64,000 nucleotides of DNA from Haemonchus contortus (taxonomy: Eukaryota > Nematoda > Chromadorea > Rhabditida > Trichostrongylidae), in assembly GCA_000469685.2 (NCBI GenBank), contig LS997564.1, positions 2,992,940 through 3,056,939 on the forward strand. Reading direction: 5' to 3'. The position numbers were made by a program, and so were the translations under genes. The notes beneath the pieces were generated by a model. The model was not told where the DNA came from, did no database searches, and worked only from the letters and a program-made list of their open reading frames with translations. This document shows positions 26,401 to 40,200 of the stretch, one piece after another (within the stretch, counting starts at the first letter, position 1; every line of letters begins with the position of its first letter).

Positions 26401-27715
26401 TGGAAGATACCTACGTTCATGTGCCTCCCGGAACATCAAGTCATACCAAGATGAGGTAATTTTCTACCAAGTAAATTCAGGTTATGTCTGCTAAATTGAA
26501 ACCCGAAAACGATGAATTTCTAGGCTCACTGGAAAAGGAGTGAAGCGGTTGCATTCAGCTGGTTATGGTGATCAATATATTCACATCAAAGTTGCTGTAC
26601 CTAGGTAACTAATGGCAATTCTACTTTCTCTTCTTTTCATGAGTGACTTCAGTAATTTATTAGTCGTTTTGTAGTTACTTGAGTGCTGAACAAAGAGCGT
26701 TGATGCTTGCATGGGCTGCTACTGACAAGCCGAAAAGTGGTACAGTGAAAGGTTTTGATGAATCCAGTAAGTACCCCTTACGCCTCTTTCCACATTGTTT
26801 AAGTTTTTTTTGAGTTTTTACTTTGCAGTTTTCCTTTTCTCCATAATTTTGCCCCAATCAAAGTAATACGTACACATTATTTTGTTAGCAGAATTGAATT
26901 TAAGCAGCTTTACATAATGCTTTTACTGTATGGTTTTTTATAGCTTGAATAATTCAGGAGCCATATATGTCCATCCAAAAGTGTAGCTAGTATTACGTCG
27001 TTATACTGATTTTGAGACTTCAAACCCTTTGCATGTTCTACGACGTAAGAAAATGGGATGTATAACCATCCTATTCCTGGCGATAAGTTGGAGGGAATGT
27101 GGTCGCTGTAAACATAAGCGATGCTTTGGTGAGGGCTCGGACGGTGGCAGAAAATGGCACTCAGCGCGCCGATTTCAGAACTAAAGCACGGCAATCAGAA
27201 GCAATCAATACGTTTTGGTATGAAGGAGATTGGATTGATTTCCTCAGTAGAATGCTTTGAAACGTCCACAACTGTAGACCAGTTGCGCATTTAATGGTAC
27301 TGGAGGAGGAGAGGTCTTCTCTGCAGGGTATACCAACTTCAAGATATTGAAGAATCTTCTCCTTGTGAAGTGGAGTCGTTCGATCTAGGCAAGGAGTTCA
27401 CAGTGATCCCATCAAAGAAATTTATTTCATGATATTTTTACTATCTGTGTCCAAACTGTTTTGAAATTTATGATTGCCACCACGAAAAAGGCCGACCTTT
27501 CTGCTTTTTTTTAAACGATTCAGTTGCTTTACATTGAAAATTCTATACTAGGTGCGAAAACATCGGCACAGTCCAAAAACCAAGAAGGCTCAAAATCAGG
27601 AACAAACACAACTACGGACCGCGAATCACCCAGGGGTGAGTCTGATGCTCCAGGATCTGTTGATGGGGATCCAGGTTTCTTAGGAAAGCTCAAGAAAACG
27701 ATATTCGGAAAGTAG
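23455..27715 (+). CDS. dnj-10: Mitochondrial DnaJ (Hsp40) co-chaperone, DNJ-10/Tid1 type
   Basis: Type A J-domain protein that stimulates mitochondrial Hsp70. Exons: 23455-23517, 23615-23681, 23743-23858, 24234-24314, 24421-24570, 24757-24856 (or from 24691), 25193-25275, 25680-25790, 25851-25964, 26268-26455, 26524-26604, 26675-26766, 27552-27715; 469 aa (491 with the longer exon 6). The start [20 protein letters not shown] and [11 protein letters not shown] form a basic, acid-free presequence. The J domain runs from EDYYKTLG with HPD in exon 4. A Gly-rich linker fills exon 5. Four zinc motifs follow: [32 protein letters not shown]. The substrate-binding domain covers exons 9-12, and the tail ends [10 protein letters not shown]. 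The exon 6 acceptor is uncertain, as both candidates are weak. A second 3' end is described separately. Confidence 0.96.
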
Positions 27716-27780
27716 CAAGGTGTGCATGCTGCTGCGCTGTAGAAATAGGTATATTATTATGATTATCATGCTTTGTTCAG

Positions 27781-27872
27781 GTGGCCATGTGCATGATTCA
27801 AAGGGTGAGGCGAAACAAGAAGACACCGAATCTAGCAAGGAGCGGAAAAGCAAACAATCTGCTTCCTCTTGA
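27781..27872 (+). CDS. dnj-10: Possible alternative last exon of dnj-10
   Basis: Within the last exon a GTGAGT donor at 27636 can splice to TTGTTCAG|GTGGCC at 27781. The phase matches exactly: Gly codon, then GHVHDSKGEAKQ, ending KSKQSASS and TGA at 27870-27872. This replaces the amphipathic [12 protein letters not shown] end with a hydrophilic, charged tail. Human Tid1 likewise has C-terminal splice isoforms, as I recall. Transcript evidence is needed. Confidence 0.5.
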
Positions 27873-28236
27873 CATCGTCTCAGTGTTCCTGCAGTCAACA
27901 GCTGAACCCTTTTAACGCCTAACTTGTCATGCCCGATGGTCATCTTGTGTTTTCCCCTGATGATGTTGTTATTGTTAGGTCATCAATAGGAAATACTTGA
28001 TGTTTAATAGAATTGCAAATTATCTAGAGCTGAGTAGATTTTATTCTGTTTGCCATTACTGTCGGATGTTGAATGCGAGAATGTAAAGTGCACATAAAAC
28101 TGGTCAACTAGTGTTTTTGTTGCAATTGTCGAAGCGTTACGCGTTACCCTACGGTGGTACTTCGCATGATTCGGCTTCTTTTCAATGAAATTGGCATGAA
28201 ACCCTGAATGACAGATATTAGCTATTTGGCATAACC

Positions 28237-31200
28237 ATGGATGTTCCATCAACATCTCGTAGCGGTCATGATGGCCTGGATGACGGAGCGTTTTCGATCT
28301 ATAATGAAATGGTAAGGGTCTTCGCCATACGCTGCTTTTTTATATCCCTTACTTACGCTAGCGGATCAAGGCGTTCAAAATGAGTGTGTTCCTACTCGTA
28401 CTCTGTGGAGCACTTCGAAAAAGGTTATGGGTTGGTCTGCTTTATTACTCGAATTCACTCAGCAGGCCTAGAAGGCAAAGGTTAGCTAGCACACATAGTG
28501 AGGCGCGTTTTTCGGAACTAATCTTTGTGTTGGACCGTTGAGTATTGACGGATATTGTTGAAATTTATTGATCAACTCATTCTGCCCTAGCAATCTCCTA
28601 TCTACATACTCTCTTCGTACATCTGGTCCTTGCGGCGAGTTCTTATCTCTCATTTTCGTAAGGATAAATGTAAGAATTTTTATTTCTTCACCGAACCTGT
28701 GTTAAGTGCATTGTGTTATTTTTATTTTCAAGTGCTTTAAGGAACACGTTTAGTGTGAACGCTCACAGTTCGATCATTTAGTATCGAGCTATGTTAAGAT
28801 CTCCATGGTCTTCTTGAGAATTTCTTTAGCAGAATACTCTTTTGAACTTGTATTCGAGATGGCACATCGGTGTTTTGCTCGTGACTGATAGATCAACTGC
28901 TTAGCGATTTTTGATATATGGCCCTTCAAATTTCTCTTAGTACGCAGTTGAAATCGAAAAACATAAGGCTGAGATTGTGTGATATCTACCTTTCCTGATC
29001 GAACCCTTTGAATTTCTCTTTGGCGGAAGTCTGCTTTGTTACAGGCGACATTAGAAAGCGCCTTGGAGTTCAATGAAGACACTTCGGATCCATACGCTGA
29101 GCTCCTTGGGCTTGTCGACGCTCAAGTGGAGTTTTGTGACCAATTGTTGGATATAATTGCAAAAAAGCGGAAGCAACTTGCGGAGAAAAAGGTTTGGTTG
29201 TAAACTTCTACCAGTGAGTTAACCAATTTCTAGAGAAGAATAATAATGCAAGTCGTCACCCTGAATTTGAAAACTTGAAAAGGTGGAACTTTTTTGAATC
29301 AGTCGTTGATCATATGGAATCTTCAAAGCAGGAACCGTTTGAAGGTTTATTCTCATTTGCAATTCACTTTCCTGTACTTATAACAGTCCGCGAACGATAC
29401 ATCAAAATGGCGCTTAATATTAACCCATTGCGTACCGCACTGTTTTGCGCTAGCTGCCGCATGTGCCACGCATTTCCTTCAAAATCGACGCGGGCGACGT
29501 GGTTCACGGCGTGCAGCGCTCATCCACACTGAGCGGTTGTTTGAGCGAATCGCAAAGTATGAGCTGTTCAAACTTTATCAAAACTCTAGTGTAATTTTGG
29601 ACGAAAATGCGGGCGCGCAGAGGCGGAGGGGCGTGCTTGTGCAACACACGGTACGCAATGGGTTAATCTAATTCAAGCAGTTGAAAGGGTATATTTCTTC
29701 CTATGGAACAGTTTATACCATTTTTGGGATCTAAAAGTTTTCATAATTTAAATAGTTGCGTTCATTTCTTGATCTAGTTAATAATATTATAATAGTGTTG
29801 ATATAATAGCAGTCTTTCTAGGCATGGCTAGAAAAGAAGTTGGACCATGAACGTGGATTAGATCATCTTGCCAGAAACAAAGTCCCAGTGATTCAGTACC
29901 TTCCTCCTTATTTCAAGGACGAGAATATGATGGTAACCTTTTCTAATGACTTTTCAGTACAATCTTTCTGATAGCTATTTTAGAAAATGTCAAAGATTTT
30001 TCTCTTAACCACTATTTCGTTCAGTGCCCACCGCAGAACGAGGAAGCAAAACACAAACTTCAGTACACCACTTTCGATCCGTTAACAAAAGAAGATAAGA
30101 AATGTATGTTGCACAGTGACTGTTATGAGTTTTCAAATTTGCTTATGCATAGGAAAATGAGAAAAGCTCTGTTTTGAAAGTTTTCCAACATGCGTTCCTT
30201 CTTAAGAAGTTCATTTTGTGACAATTTCTAGAGCATCTATGGCTTTTGTCTCGATTTATTGAAGACTTAGAAGGACTTTTTCATTTTTTTCATTGCCTGA
30301 AATATTTTTTGGCTGAATTGGAAGGTATACTGTTGATTCCGTCTGAAACCGTTCGGATGGTAATTGTCTAAATGAATTAGCTTGCAGTTATCAAATCCAG
30401 GAGTGTAAATGTAGAGACTACATTCCAGTATGACGAAATGTTTTATTGCAGGGTCGCCAGCTGAACTTCGTCTGTTAAGAGAGGCTGTGAAGAACTCTGT
30501 CATTCAAGCTGGTATTCAGAAATTCGTGGATAGGTCCATCTTTACAACTCTTTTCTCATCCAATTGTTTTATTTGTGTTTGTAATTCTCAATATGTCTAA
30601 ACGAGATCTGGTGGTCGATATTAGTGTCTTGGTGTAGAGGTAGCTCAAAGGAATGAGGAGTGATTGATTGTTTCTTTCCAGGAAGGACATACTACGGTCT
30701 AAACTCCAGCGCGCCGGTGTCGACTCTGATCCCGAAGAGGTTCAGGCTTGGAAGGATGAAATAGAACTGTTAGACCGCAAGATCAAGCATTCACGTGATG
30801 GTCAGGTGGATTCGTCCCAGGTTGATCTTGTGGACTACTCGTGTGTGGATTGGCTGAAAATTTCAACTGTCGAGGTATTGTAAATGTATACTCAGAATAT
30901 TATTTTGCTTCAGAAAATCAGCATAGCTTTGACGTCCCTTTTGCGTCGGTCTGCTTTTGCGTTTGTCTTTCATGTATTTTTATGAAATTTCTAACTGACG
31001 GGGTTATCGCACTTGGTTTCGGTGTTACCTGAAATTCCTTCGTTAGAACCTATCAGGGTAGTTTACTGTGCGACTTTTTGTTTCGCATACCGCCCTGTTT
31101 TTGCTCGGATCTAGTTCTGGCTGTATAAAGATTGTAGCACTTGTATTCAGTTCAAGGGATCTCGGTCAGCAGCCGCACTCCGTTATAAATGGTTGAATGA

Positions 31201-34200
31201 GCAGTGTCCTCGATGGAATAGCGGCCCATGGACAAAGGAGGAGTTGGCAAAGCTCAAGCAGCTCCGAGAAGATGTACGTTCATTGATTTACGTTTATCAT
31301 CCATGCCACATGATCTCAATTGATTCTCTTCGTAGGTCCTTTGGAAAATATAGGTTTAGTGATGTGAAGATCTCCACACGCTGATGTTAGGAGAAGTTTT
31401 CTGATGAAGCACTTCTTCTATTACAGTAATGCCATCGAACTATGTGCTTTATTAGCCAGTAAGCATCCGTTCGAACGCATATTTTCTTCACACCACTTTA
31501 TGGGACGGGGTAGGATAGACCGCGCATAAAGTAGTGATTAATTCCATCCAGGTCAATCAGTTCCTTCACTTTTCTGGAATCAGTTGATTGATGACGCGCT
31601 CAGGAGATCGGAAAGGCTAACTTGGTCATTGGTCATCTTTTGCTAGGCCCGTAAGGCATCCAAACGATTACGCTTCTGGATGGTAATCAATATTAGGATG
31701 CATTCCGTTATTGTAATGGTAATGACAAGCATTGAAATTGTCTTTCGTCGTCTGCTTGGTTATTGTTCACATCCTCAAGTTAGAAATGAATTCCAGAGTT
31801 TTCTTTTGCTATATTCTTTTTCTACGGCTCTCAGTACGCTCATATTTTTAAACTCTGACCTAAACTGAATTTTCGGAACCTGTCTTTAATCGGGTCCTAC
31901 GTTCAGCCATCGTTCACATCATGGGCGGCAGTTGCCAAGAAGTTGCAAACCCAACGATCCCCTTACCAATGTTTCGAGAAATACAGAAGCGATATGTATA
32001 GAGTCTCAAAGTGAGTATGCTATCACTTTTGTCGTTAGGAATTCGATGACTATATTTAAGAAAACTGTCTGCATTCAGAGACTGGACCAAGGAAGAAGAT
32101 GATCGTTTGATCGCACTCGTGAAAGTAATGACTGTTAATGGGGTCGTTCAATGGGACAAAGGTGACTCATCAAAAATATCTAATTGCAAAAATATATGAA
32201 TGAAGTTTTAGTGACTTTCTACATGCCTGGACGTCACCGACAGCAGGTTCGGACAAGATATCAACGCACCCTTGACGAGAATGTTCGCCACGGACGTTGG
32301 ACGGATCATGAAGATTTGGTTAGTTCTGTGTTCTTATAAAATTTCGGACCGTTCAAAGTTCCGAGCCAAACTATGATCTCCTCCATTCTGCTTACTCACT
32401 TTTTTGCTTTTCTTACACATTTGCCGGGTTCCAAAATTGCAAAGCTGCAGCTCTGCCTTCAGTATTTCGTGCACTTTTCTCACATTTCCTTATCAAAAAT
32501 ATTTGACTTTCCATTTGAAAACACATTTCCTCACTGAATATTGTATCTCCGCTAAATTTATCTTTGCTTTTTCAGCTACTTATGACCGCTGTCGCTCGAT
32601 TCGGCGCTAAGGACTGGGCGAAGGTAGCAAAAGCTGTAGTAGGACGATCCGATGGCCAGTGCAGAGAGCGGTTTGTTGCAATTCCATAAGCTTCGGGGTC
32701 AGTGAGACTACAAAAACGTTGTTTGCAGATGGTGCAATGTATTGGAAAAGTGTACATATAATGCCAATGATTGGAGTCCTGAAGAAGACGAACGGCTGGT
32801 TTTAGGCGTTCAAGTTTTTGGGAGAGGTTATTTTTGCGAAGTTTTTCGCAGTTAGTACAGCATAGATCCTTGATATCTTAAATGTTAGATTGCACGGAAT
32901 GCATAATATCTGCTAAAAATTCGAAGTTTTTCACATTTCTCCCTTGGGGTTCCGATGTAAGGACACAATCCACATACGTGCGCCTATACTTCATTACTTA
33001 CACGCATATCATACCCGACCGCCTCTTCCTTTCAGACCCAACCATATGAAGCCCAGTTGTTGACCTACATTGATCCCGCATTTGTTCACGAGTTCGATAC
33101 CGGTTCTTCGCAGTTGAAACCCATCGAAACTTATGTCGAGCATTTCACCTTGCAGCTCCTTCAAAGGGGTGTTAGGCTCGCTTCGTTCCGACGCTTCCTG
33201 AAAAAAAAGTCATAGATGAACCTCAATCTGGTTAACCGATTGCGATATCATGAAATTTTCTTTTATGTTATGATTGGTGAGATACTTTCCCACAACCTAA
33301 TATTTATGAACACGGCGTTTATCATGTTGATCAGTTCGAGAATTGGAAAGTAAAAGTTGGGAGGCTATGATTTTATTTCTATTCAAATCGTCAGGTGGTT
33401 GATTTTTCCTATATTTATATTCCAGTCGCTATCGAGAGCAATAGGAATAAATGGTGTTGAAATTAAGGGCAGTGGGCTAAAATTGCCGAAATTCTACCAC
33501 GACATAATCCGGCAAGCATCCACGATCGCTATCATTCTTTGTTAACAGCGAAAATGAGGGTAAGTGAGTCATTATCTCGAGCTAGTATAAGGGAGGTGCG
33601 TCGTGTTGCTTGACTTATCTTGTTCGTTAAAAAAATGTAGTTAATCACTTCGAAAGTCGCTTTAAAGCCAAACATCCAGCTTTCTTCGACTGAAAAACAA
33701 AGTCGTTCCAAACATATCGATTTCACCCAAGATTTACTCATTGATTTGATTTTTCAAGTTGTTTTATGCTGCATATTGTTGACAATCTTTTGTCGAATTG
33801 TATTTCTTCAGCTTTGCTCTGCGAGGCTCATCGGGTATCCGACAGAATATAGGTCCGCAGTTCAAACATCCGTACACAAAGCAAGACGAGATGTGGTACG
33901 ATTTCACGTGATTTTTTTCTATTGAATATGAGCTGACATAAGGTCGTTTATGTCGTGGAAGGACATAAAGTAAACACAGGACTTATATGAAAAAAGAATC
34001 TCGGAAACTCACAATTATGAGTTCTGTAATACATTAATAGGGGCTCACCCGGGGGTAGCCGTCTTTGTGAGTCGGAGTGGTGCTCTCATAGTAGGATTGC
34101 ATGCTAGCGCGCTAGCGCTTACACTTTCGAAAAGAAATGGATAAGCGATCAAATAAATGTTCAGTTCTTCCCCATTCCAGCTTTTAAGAAGGAGGAACCA

Positions 34201-37200
34201 TCTTAGCCACCATAGTGCTCCTTTCCTCCTAAGGCTTGGTTGAAAACTATATTTACGTGAATAAAACAGGTTTCCAAGCACCAATAGGGCTCGCAGCTAT
34301 CTCTCCTCTGTGCTCTATTGCCTAGTGTTAGAGATTAAGAATGGCTCTCCCGCTGACTATGTATCAGCAAAGCTTTGAGGATTTAACGGGGTCAACATGC
34401 AAGAGATAGCAAATGCTCAACGGGGCACTTCGATAGTAACTGCGTATTTGCATAGGTATATACAGAAAGATGGAGATTGGTGGGCTTTCAACCACAATAG
34501 CGCGTTTCAAAGCACATATCTGAGTAAAAACGCGCTATTCTCATCGGCTGCTAAACAGCTGCAACGTGGTGAACTAGTTTGGGTACAAAGTGCGCTAGCC
34601 TCATGAAGCAGGAGTCGATCAGCTGTGTTGTGACCGCCGTCTTCCCATGGGAAAGACCAAATGTCCCAATGTAGCTGTTCTTGTAAGGCTATGGCTTACG
34701 CACGTATATGTGTACATTCGAGCTGCGCGCGGCAAATTGCACGGCGAAATTTGTGGCGGTTGTACGACTCTGGCGCTTATAATTGGGGCACAGTCTTGGA
34801 GTAGAGTAGAGTAGTATGGCCAGCTGACCCTACTAATCTACCTACTTCAAATTTGTGCCCCAATAATAGGCGCCAGAGTCGTTCCAACCGCCACGAGTTT
34901 CGCCGCGCAATTTGCCGCGCGCAGCTCGAATCGCACGAATGTATCGTCCCACTTACTCGCCAGCGAAGGGTCGCGCGCAGTGGCGCGCGCAAAGGGGAAG
35001 TGTGAATTTTCAGTGGAAGGATACGGTAGTCATTGCGGGAACGCTGCTGCTTGCTGGGGGAATTCCTGTAGAAGTACAGCCACCCGGCAATGAAGCATAC
35101 CCTCACATCATGCGGACGGAAGTGGAGCTCAGCGGTCGCTAAATTATATCTTGACATTTAATAGGACCAAAAACTTAAAAGCCTTGATTAACTTGTCATC
35201 TGGATTATTAAATTATCATATTTGTTAATGTGAAAATGTTTCAGTTACGTCAGCAGCTTACTGAAGATGAGCTGAAGGCACAATGTTACCGTGCCGCAAA
35301 GGAGCAGGCTGAGAAGGTCCGCGCAGAAACACCAAGAGCGAAGGTATCAATTATCTCATGAAAGGCGTATAGCATTCCCCTATAAACTCTAGTATACAGG
35401 CCATCGTGGTAAATTTTAGTGGCTATGTGGTCTAAGGAAATGAAAAGATGTAAATAAGATGCGATGTTAGAGTTGAAGGAGCCGTCTTTCTACTTCACCG
35501 GATCCACAAATCGGTGAAGTAGGTCTGCCCCTTCAACTTCACTGATTTGTGGACTTGCATCATCCGGAATGGAGTCACTTAGTTGTAATTATAAAGATCG
35601 AGTAAGATCTATTTCACATGGAGTTCCACTTCCCTTGACGTCTAAAAACGTTACATAGAAAGGGTTTTCTCGGACATTTGTCGCTTCCTCGTAGTCAATT
35701 TGGTCTTTCTCCCTTCACTGTCACTGAACACCCTTTTGTCATATTTATCATTCTTTTGAACTCAAGATTTCTTTCCCACCCTCCTCATGGGGAAAGAAAC
35801 GGGAGGATTCGAAAGCGATCAACTGCCCTTTTTTGTTGCATTTCACAAGCGCCAGATATATTAGGTTGATGCATAATTATTGCGGATTTTTTCGCGGCTT
35901 TTTTCCCTCGATAGAATTTGAATATTGAGTTCGGGTTTTTTTTTCTAGAAATGATCTACTAGATTTCCTCTACAGGAATATACTCAAAAAAACCATCCGC
36001 ATATTCGCAAAATTAGGCTTTACTACTTCGAGAAAGATTGGAAGGTGGCACAGTCATTCCGCGATCTCAGTACTTTTCAGCGATCGTTCATTAGGTGATC
36101 TAGTGAAAGTACCCAAGTCAAACACGATTATTTTGATATTTTCCATTTCCCCTGCATTTTATCTGCCTCCATATATTAGGTATTATAGATGCTTAACTAT
36201 TGCAGATTTTTTTCAGTAAATTTTGCTTAAAGAAACTATAGAAATACTAAGCAAAGACATATTCAATTAATTACTCCAGAGCATATCCACTATCTACGTC
36301 GAGTACTGCTTCCCATTGATTAGTTAGTCGGATCCCGAAAGCGAAGAAGTCTGATCTTTACCTCCACGCCTTGACACCGGCCATCAAGTCATCCAAATCG
36401 ACGTAACTTCTATACTCTAGCCCTTTTTCCATGAACGGTTGACGAGATAATCCATAGAAGTTCCTGCTGGTGAATATGTCGAATTCAGGGGCATACCCCA
36501 TTTCTTGGTTGGCTCTGACTGATTGTTCCATCGCCGAAAAGTTACTGAGATCGCGGAATGACTGTGCCACCTTCCAATCTTTCCCGAAGTAGTTAAGCCT
36601 GATTTCGCGAATATACGGATGGTATTTCGAGTATATTCTTGTAGAGGAAATCAAGTAGATCATTTCTAGAAAAAAAACCCGAACTCAATATTCAAATTCT
36701 ATCGGGAGAAAAAAAGCCGCGAAAAAATCCGCAGTAATTATGCATCAACCGAATAATATTTTGTAAACGCTACTAGGTCCACCGTCTACCCTTAGACTAG
36801 GCTGAGCGAGAGCATGCGATATCTTACAGACGCCTGTAGAGCCTAAGCAAACAGGGTAATTAACAAGAAATCAGTGTTGTCCCGTAACTGTCACTTGTAA
36901 GCTCGTTTTTCTTGAGCATAATTGACTTCTGTCTAGCGTAAGTCTCTAACCTTCCACGAAATCCCATCCACGAAATTTCTTGCTTTCAATGTTTTGATTT
37001 CTTTACCTTATATTGTTACATGATAGTTAATATAAATTCAGAAATGGCAGAATAAAACGCTGACAGAGGAAGAGAAGGCAACGATTGAGAAAGGAATTGA
37101 GGTAGGAATCATGATTTCTCTGCCTCTGAAAAAGCTCCTACAAAGTCTCTCCTCGAAACCTGTCTTCCTTCTGTTTAGGAGATCGCTGAAAAATTCAGAA

Positions 37201-40200
37201 ACGGTGAGAGTGCTCCGGATGTTAAAGAGCTGTTCAAGAAAATTCATCTGACAGATAAGTGGGTGCGATTGTTTCCTTTCTAAATCTTCACGTACAAAGG
37301 GTAGACCAAGTGTCAAGATATAGCCACTTGTTTGTAGAGATAACCACATGTCAAGGTATAGCCATTGATTTTTAGGGAGATATCCGCTATAATCGCGGCA
37401 GCAAAGCGAAGGAATGTGAACAATTTCAATTCTGGAAGGAAATATCCACGTGCAGGGAAAGCCGTTAGTGTTTTTGTTATGATGATAGTTTTTCTATGAT
37501 GTTTATTTAAGTTTCAGCCCGTGAAGAAGATTAAGAAAAATATTTATCTACAACCGGACTCTGTTTATGAAAGAGCAGACTTCGAACCGTACGAGACTGA
37601 GGTTTGATAGACTGCTTTTAATTTTATTGAAAACCATCACGTGAGAAGGTGTAACCATGCAATGTGCTCACCAATGCTTCTTTTTGATGCATAAGCAGTT
37701 TGATACTTCGTTCATTTTATCGCTCATACGCAACTGAAATTACTTGTAAACTAATATATTTATTGTTGATCAAACATTCTCTCTAGTGTCTTCAAGCTTT
37801 TTAGGACGAACGTATCATGATCATGACGGAATCCTTGTGCCATGCAGTCCGTAAGTACGATCATTATGAATGGTGCAACCGATATACTGAAGATCGCATA
37901 CGGCCTGAAAGTGTTGCTGCGACCTTTGCATCAAATGTGAGCTCACTTCCATTTGATATTCCAAGCAATCCTTAGATTTTACGGCTTTCCCAGAGGTAGC
38001 TCCTAAGCTCTCAACTGTAAATTTGCTTTTTATAGCGAAACATGACTTTAAAACTGAACAGTCTGGCCAGTAAGAGTTGGCAGGAAACCAGCCACACTGG
38101 TCACAAGCCGCCTAGCATAGCTGGGCAGGCAATGCTGTTACTCAGCATCCGTTTGATTTTATGTCTCTTTGGCGCTTTTCAATACTGACCGGATATATTC
38201 ACGGATGGTTGAATTTCACTCTGTTTAGAGTATATTCCCATGCTTATATATTCTTTTCTCTGTCAATTCTTATTCTACTATCTTGGCATATTCCATTCAC
38301 TCGAATTTCAGCCCGTGAAGGCTTCAAGTAAGCCTAATTGACCTGGCAGGAGGATATCAATGTTTTTATGGTTATAAAGCTCTGTTCAAATACCATATCC
38401 TACTAAAATGCATTGCTACGATGATAGCTTGTTATTGACACTATACTGCTACCTATTTCAGTTACTCAATGTAAGATGTGTGGACGTAGCAGCTAGATTG
38501 AGGCATTGTGAACAGTTTCCAATAGATCTAACACTTCCTCCAACTTTTTCTACAGCTTCGGCTTATCGAGTATTCGAGGTAATACATTCATAGTTTCTGG
38601 ATGATTATTTTTTGCTTACTAGCTATTCGCTGTTAAAACTAATCAATATTCAGAGTTCTCGTGTTTCTCTGAGTAAGAGGGCATCGGTGTATTTTAACCC
38701 TAGCGATGTTAATGCAACGGACTTCATGATACTCTATCCTGAAGGTGATATTGTTCGGAAGTTCACGGTGAGCAAACATTGTTTATTGCTTTAGTCTATC
38801 TAGTAGAAGACATAGCCTGTTATCATGTTTTTTGACAATGGTGTGTTTCGTTTTTCAAGGCCAAATTTCCTGCCTGTAGTGAATGGCATAATACAACTTT
38901 AGGGGAAGGGTAAACAAACTTTACCCTGCGATAACTGTTACAAAACGGTTTCTATACTTTTAACAGTGTCATCAATTGTTTGAATAACCTTGCACTATTA
39001 GGTTCATGATCGACTCAACATTCAACTTCACTCAGATATTCTCTTAGATCTCAATTACCTCAAATTAAAGGTGAGTGTAGTGGTTCTTGAGCACTTTTTT
39101 TTCAAAAAAAAAAGATTTATTTCTTTCTTTTTTTCGCTTAAAGGAGCAAAGGAACATTTTTTTAGACCTGCTCATTTCATTTTCACATGCATCTACATAT
39201 ATGTCACTGTTGCAGACACAAGTACGAGCGGTTTTCTTAGAACCCACTCGGCTCGCCATGGCTATAGAATCGCCGGAAGCGGAAGAACAGAGAAACAAGG
39301 TGATGTACCAGTGTTTCCAGACTCGGTTTCCTCTGTCCCTTTTGCTAAATTCATGTATGAAGTTTTAGCTCAAACGATGCGCGGTAATCACGGCTATCAT
39401 TTCGTCCTATAAGCATCTAGCTTAATAGCTAATAGAGCGACTATTAATGGTTTCATAAGTAGGAGAGAATAGAATGTCGCCCTCATTCGTTTTGATCCGT
39501 AACTCTGCGAAGGTATGGTGGGTCACTGAATACGATTACCCCATCCTGCCTTCGCCTGGGCTGTTTTCAATATCTCGTGGAGACACGCTTGTGAACAACT
39601 AACATCGTATAACCATGATGTGTGAACAATGAGAAAGCCCTAGAACGAAGGATTGAGTATCGAATGTGGTATTACTTACGCAGTGCTGAGGAGGATTCTT
39701 CTGGTTAACGCGTTGTCTTTTGCTTTTGTTTTCCGCTGTCTCACTCTCTGATTTATTTTCAGGTCCAAATGGAACTCATGGGAACAATTATGGCAGAACA
39801 TGAGGCATCTCAAACTGAGGCCATGGTGAATATTTTTGTTCCGATCACCTTCATTTGTCACCGAGCTTTTTTGTGAGAGCAAAACTTGTACATTTAGTTG
39901 GACTACGTTGCAAGTGAGGTGGTAGTTGAAAACACTCAAGAGAATGAGCCCATCTTCTACGAAGATGCTGTAGATGATGCCCTCAATGCAACTATTCATA
40001 CGGTAACATTTTTTGTACAACAGTAATGTGGTATTCCTTGTAAATTCTACATAACTGTTTTACCTGGTGATCAGAGTTGAAGTATTGGCAGTAGAGTGAA
40101 AGGAAAGTCACAAAGTCAAAATTGAAGGTCAAGCATCTTTGCAAACAAAAACAGCCACATTATGAAAATAAACTGTTGTATACTTAGTCTCAATAATTTT

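Noticed and set aside
34777..35157. 126-codon minus-strand ORF and its plus-strand partner
   Set aside because: They cover the CpG-rich palindrome in an snpc-4 intron; Arg-rich translation is typical of GC repeats.
36358..36663. 101-codon minus-strand ORF as an independent gene
   Set aside because: It lies between the inverted ends of a mariner relic and carries a broken transposase N-terminus.
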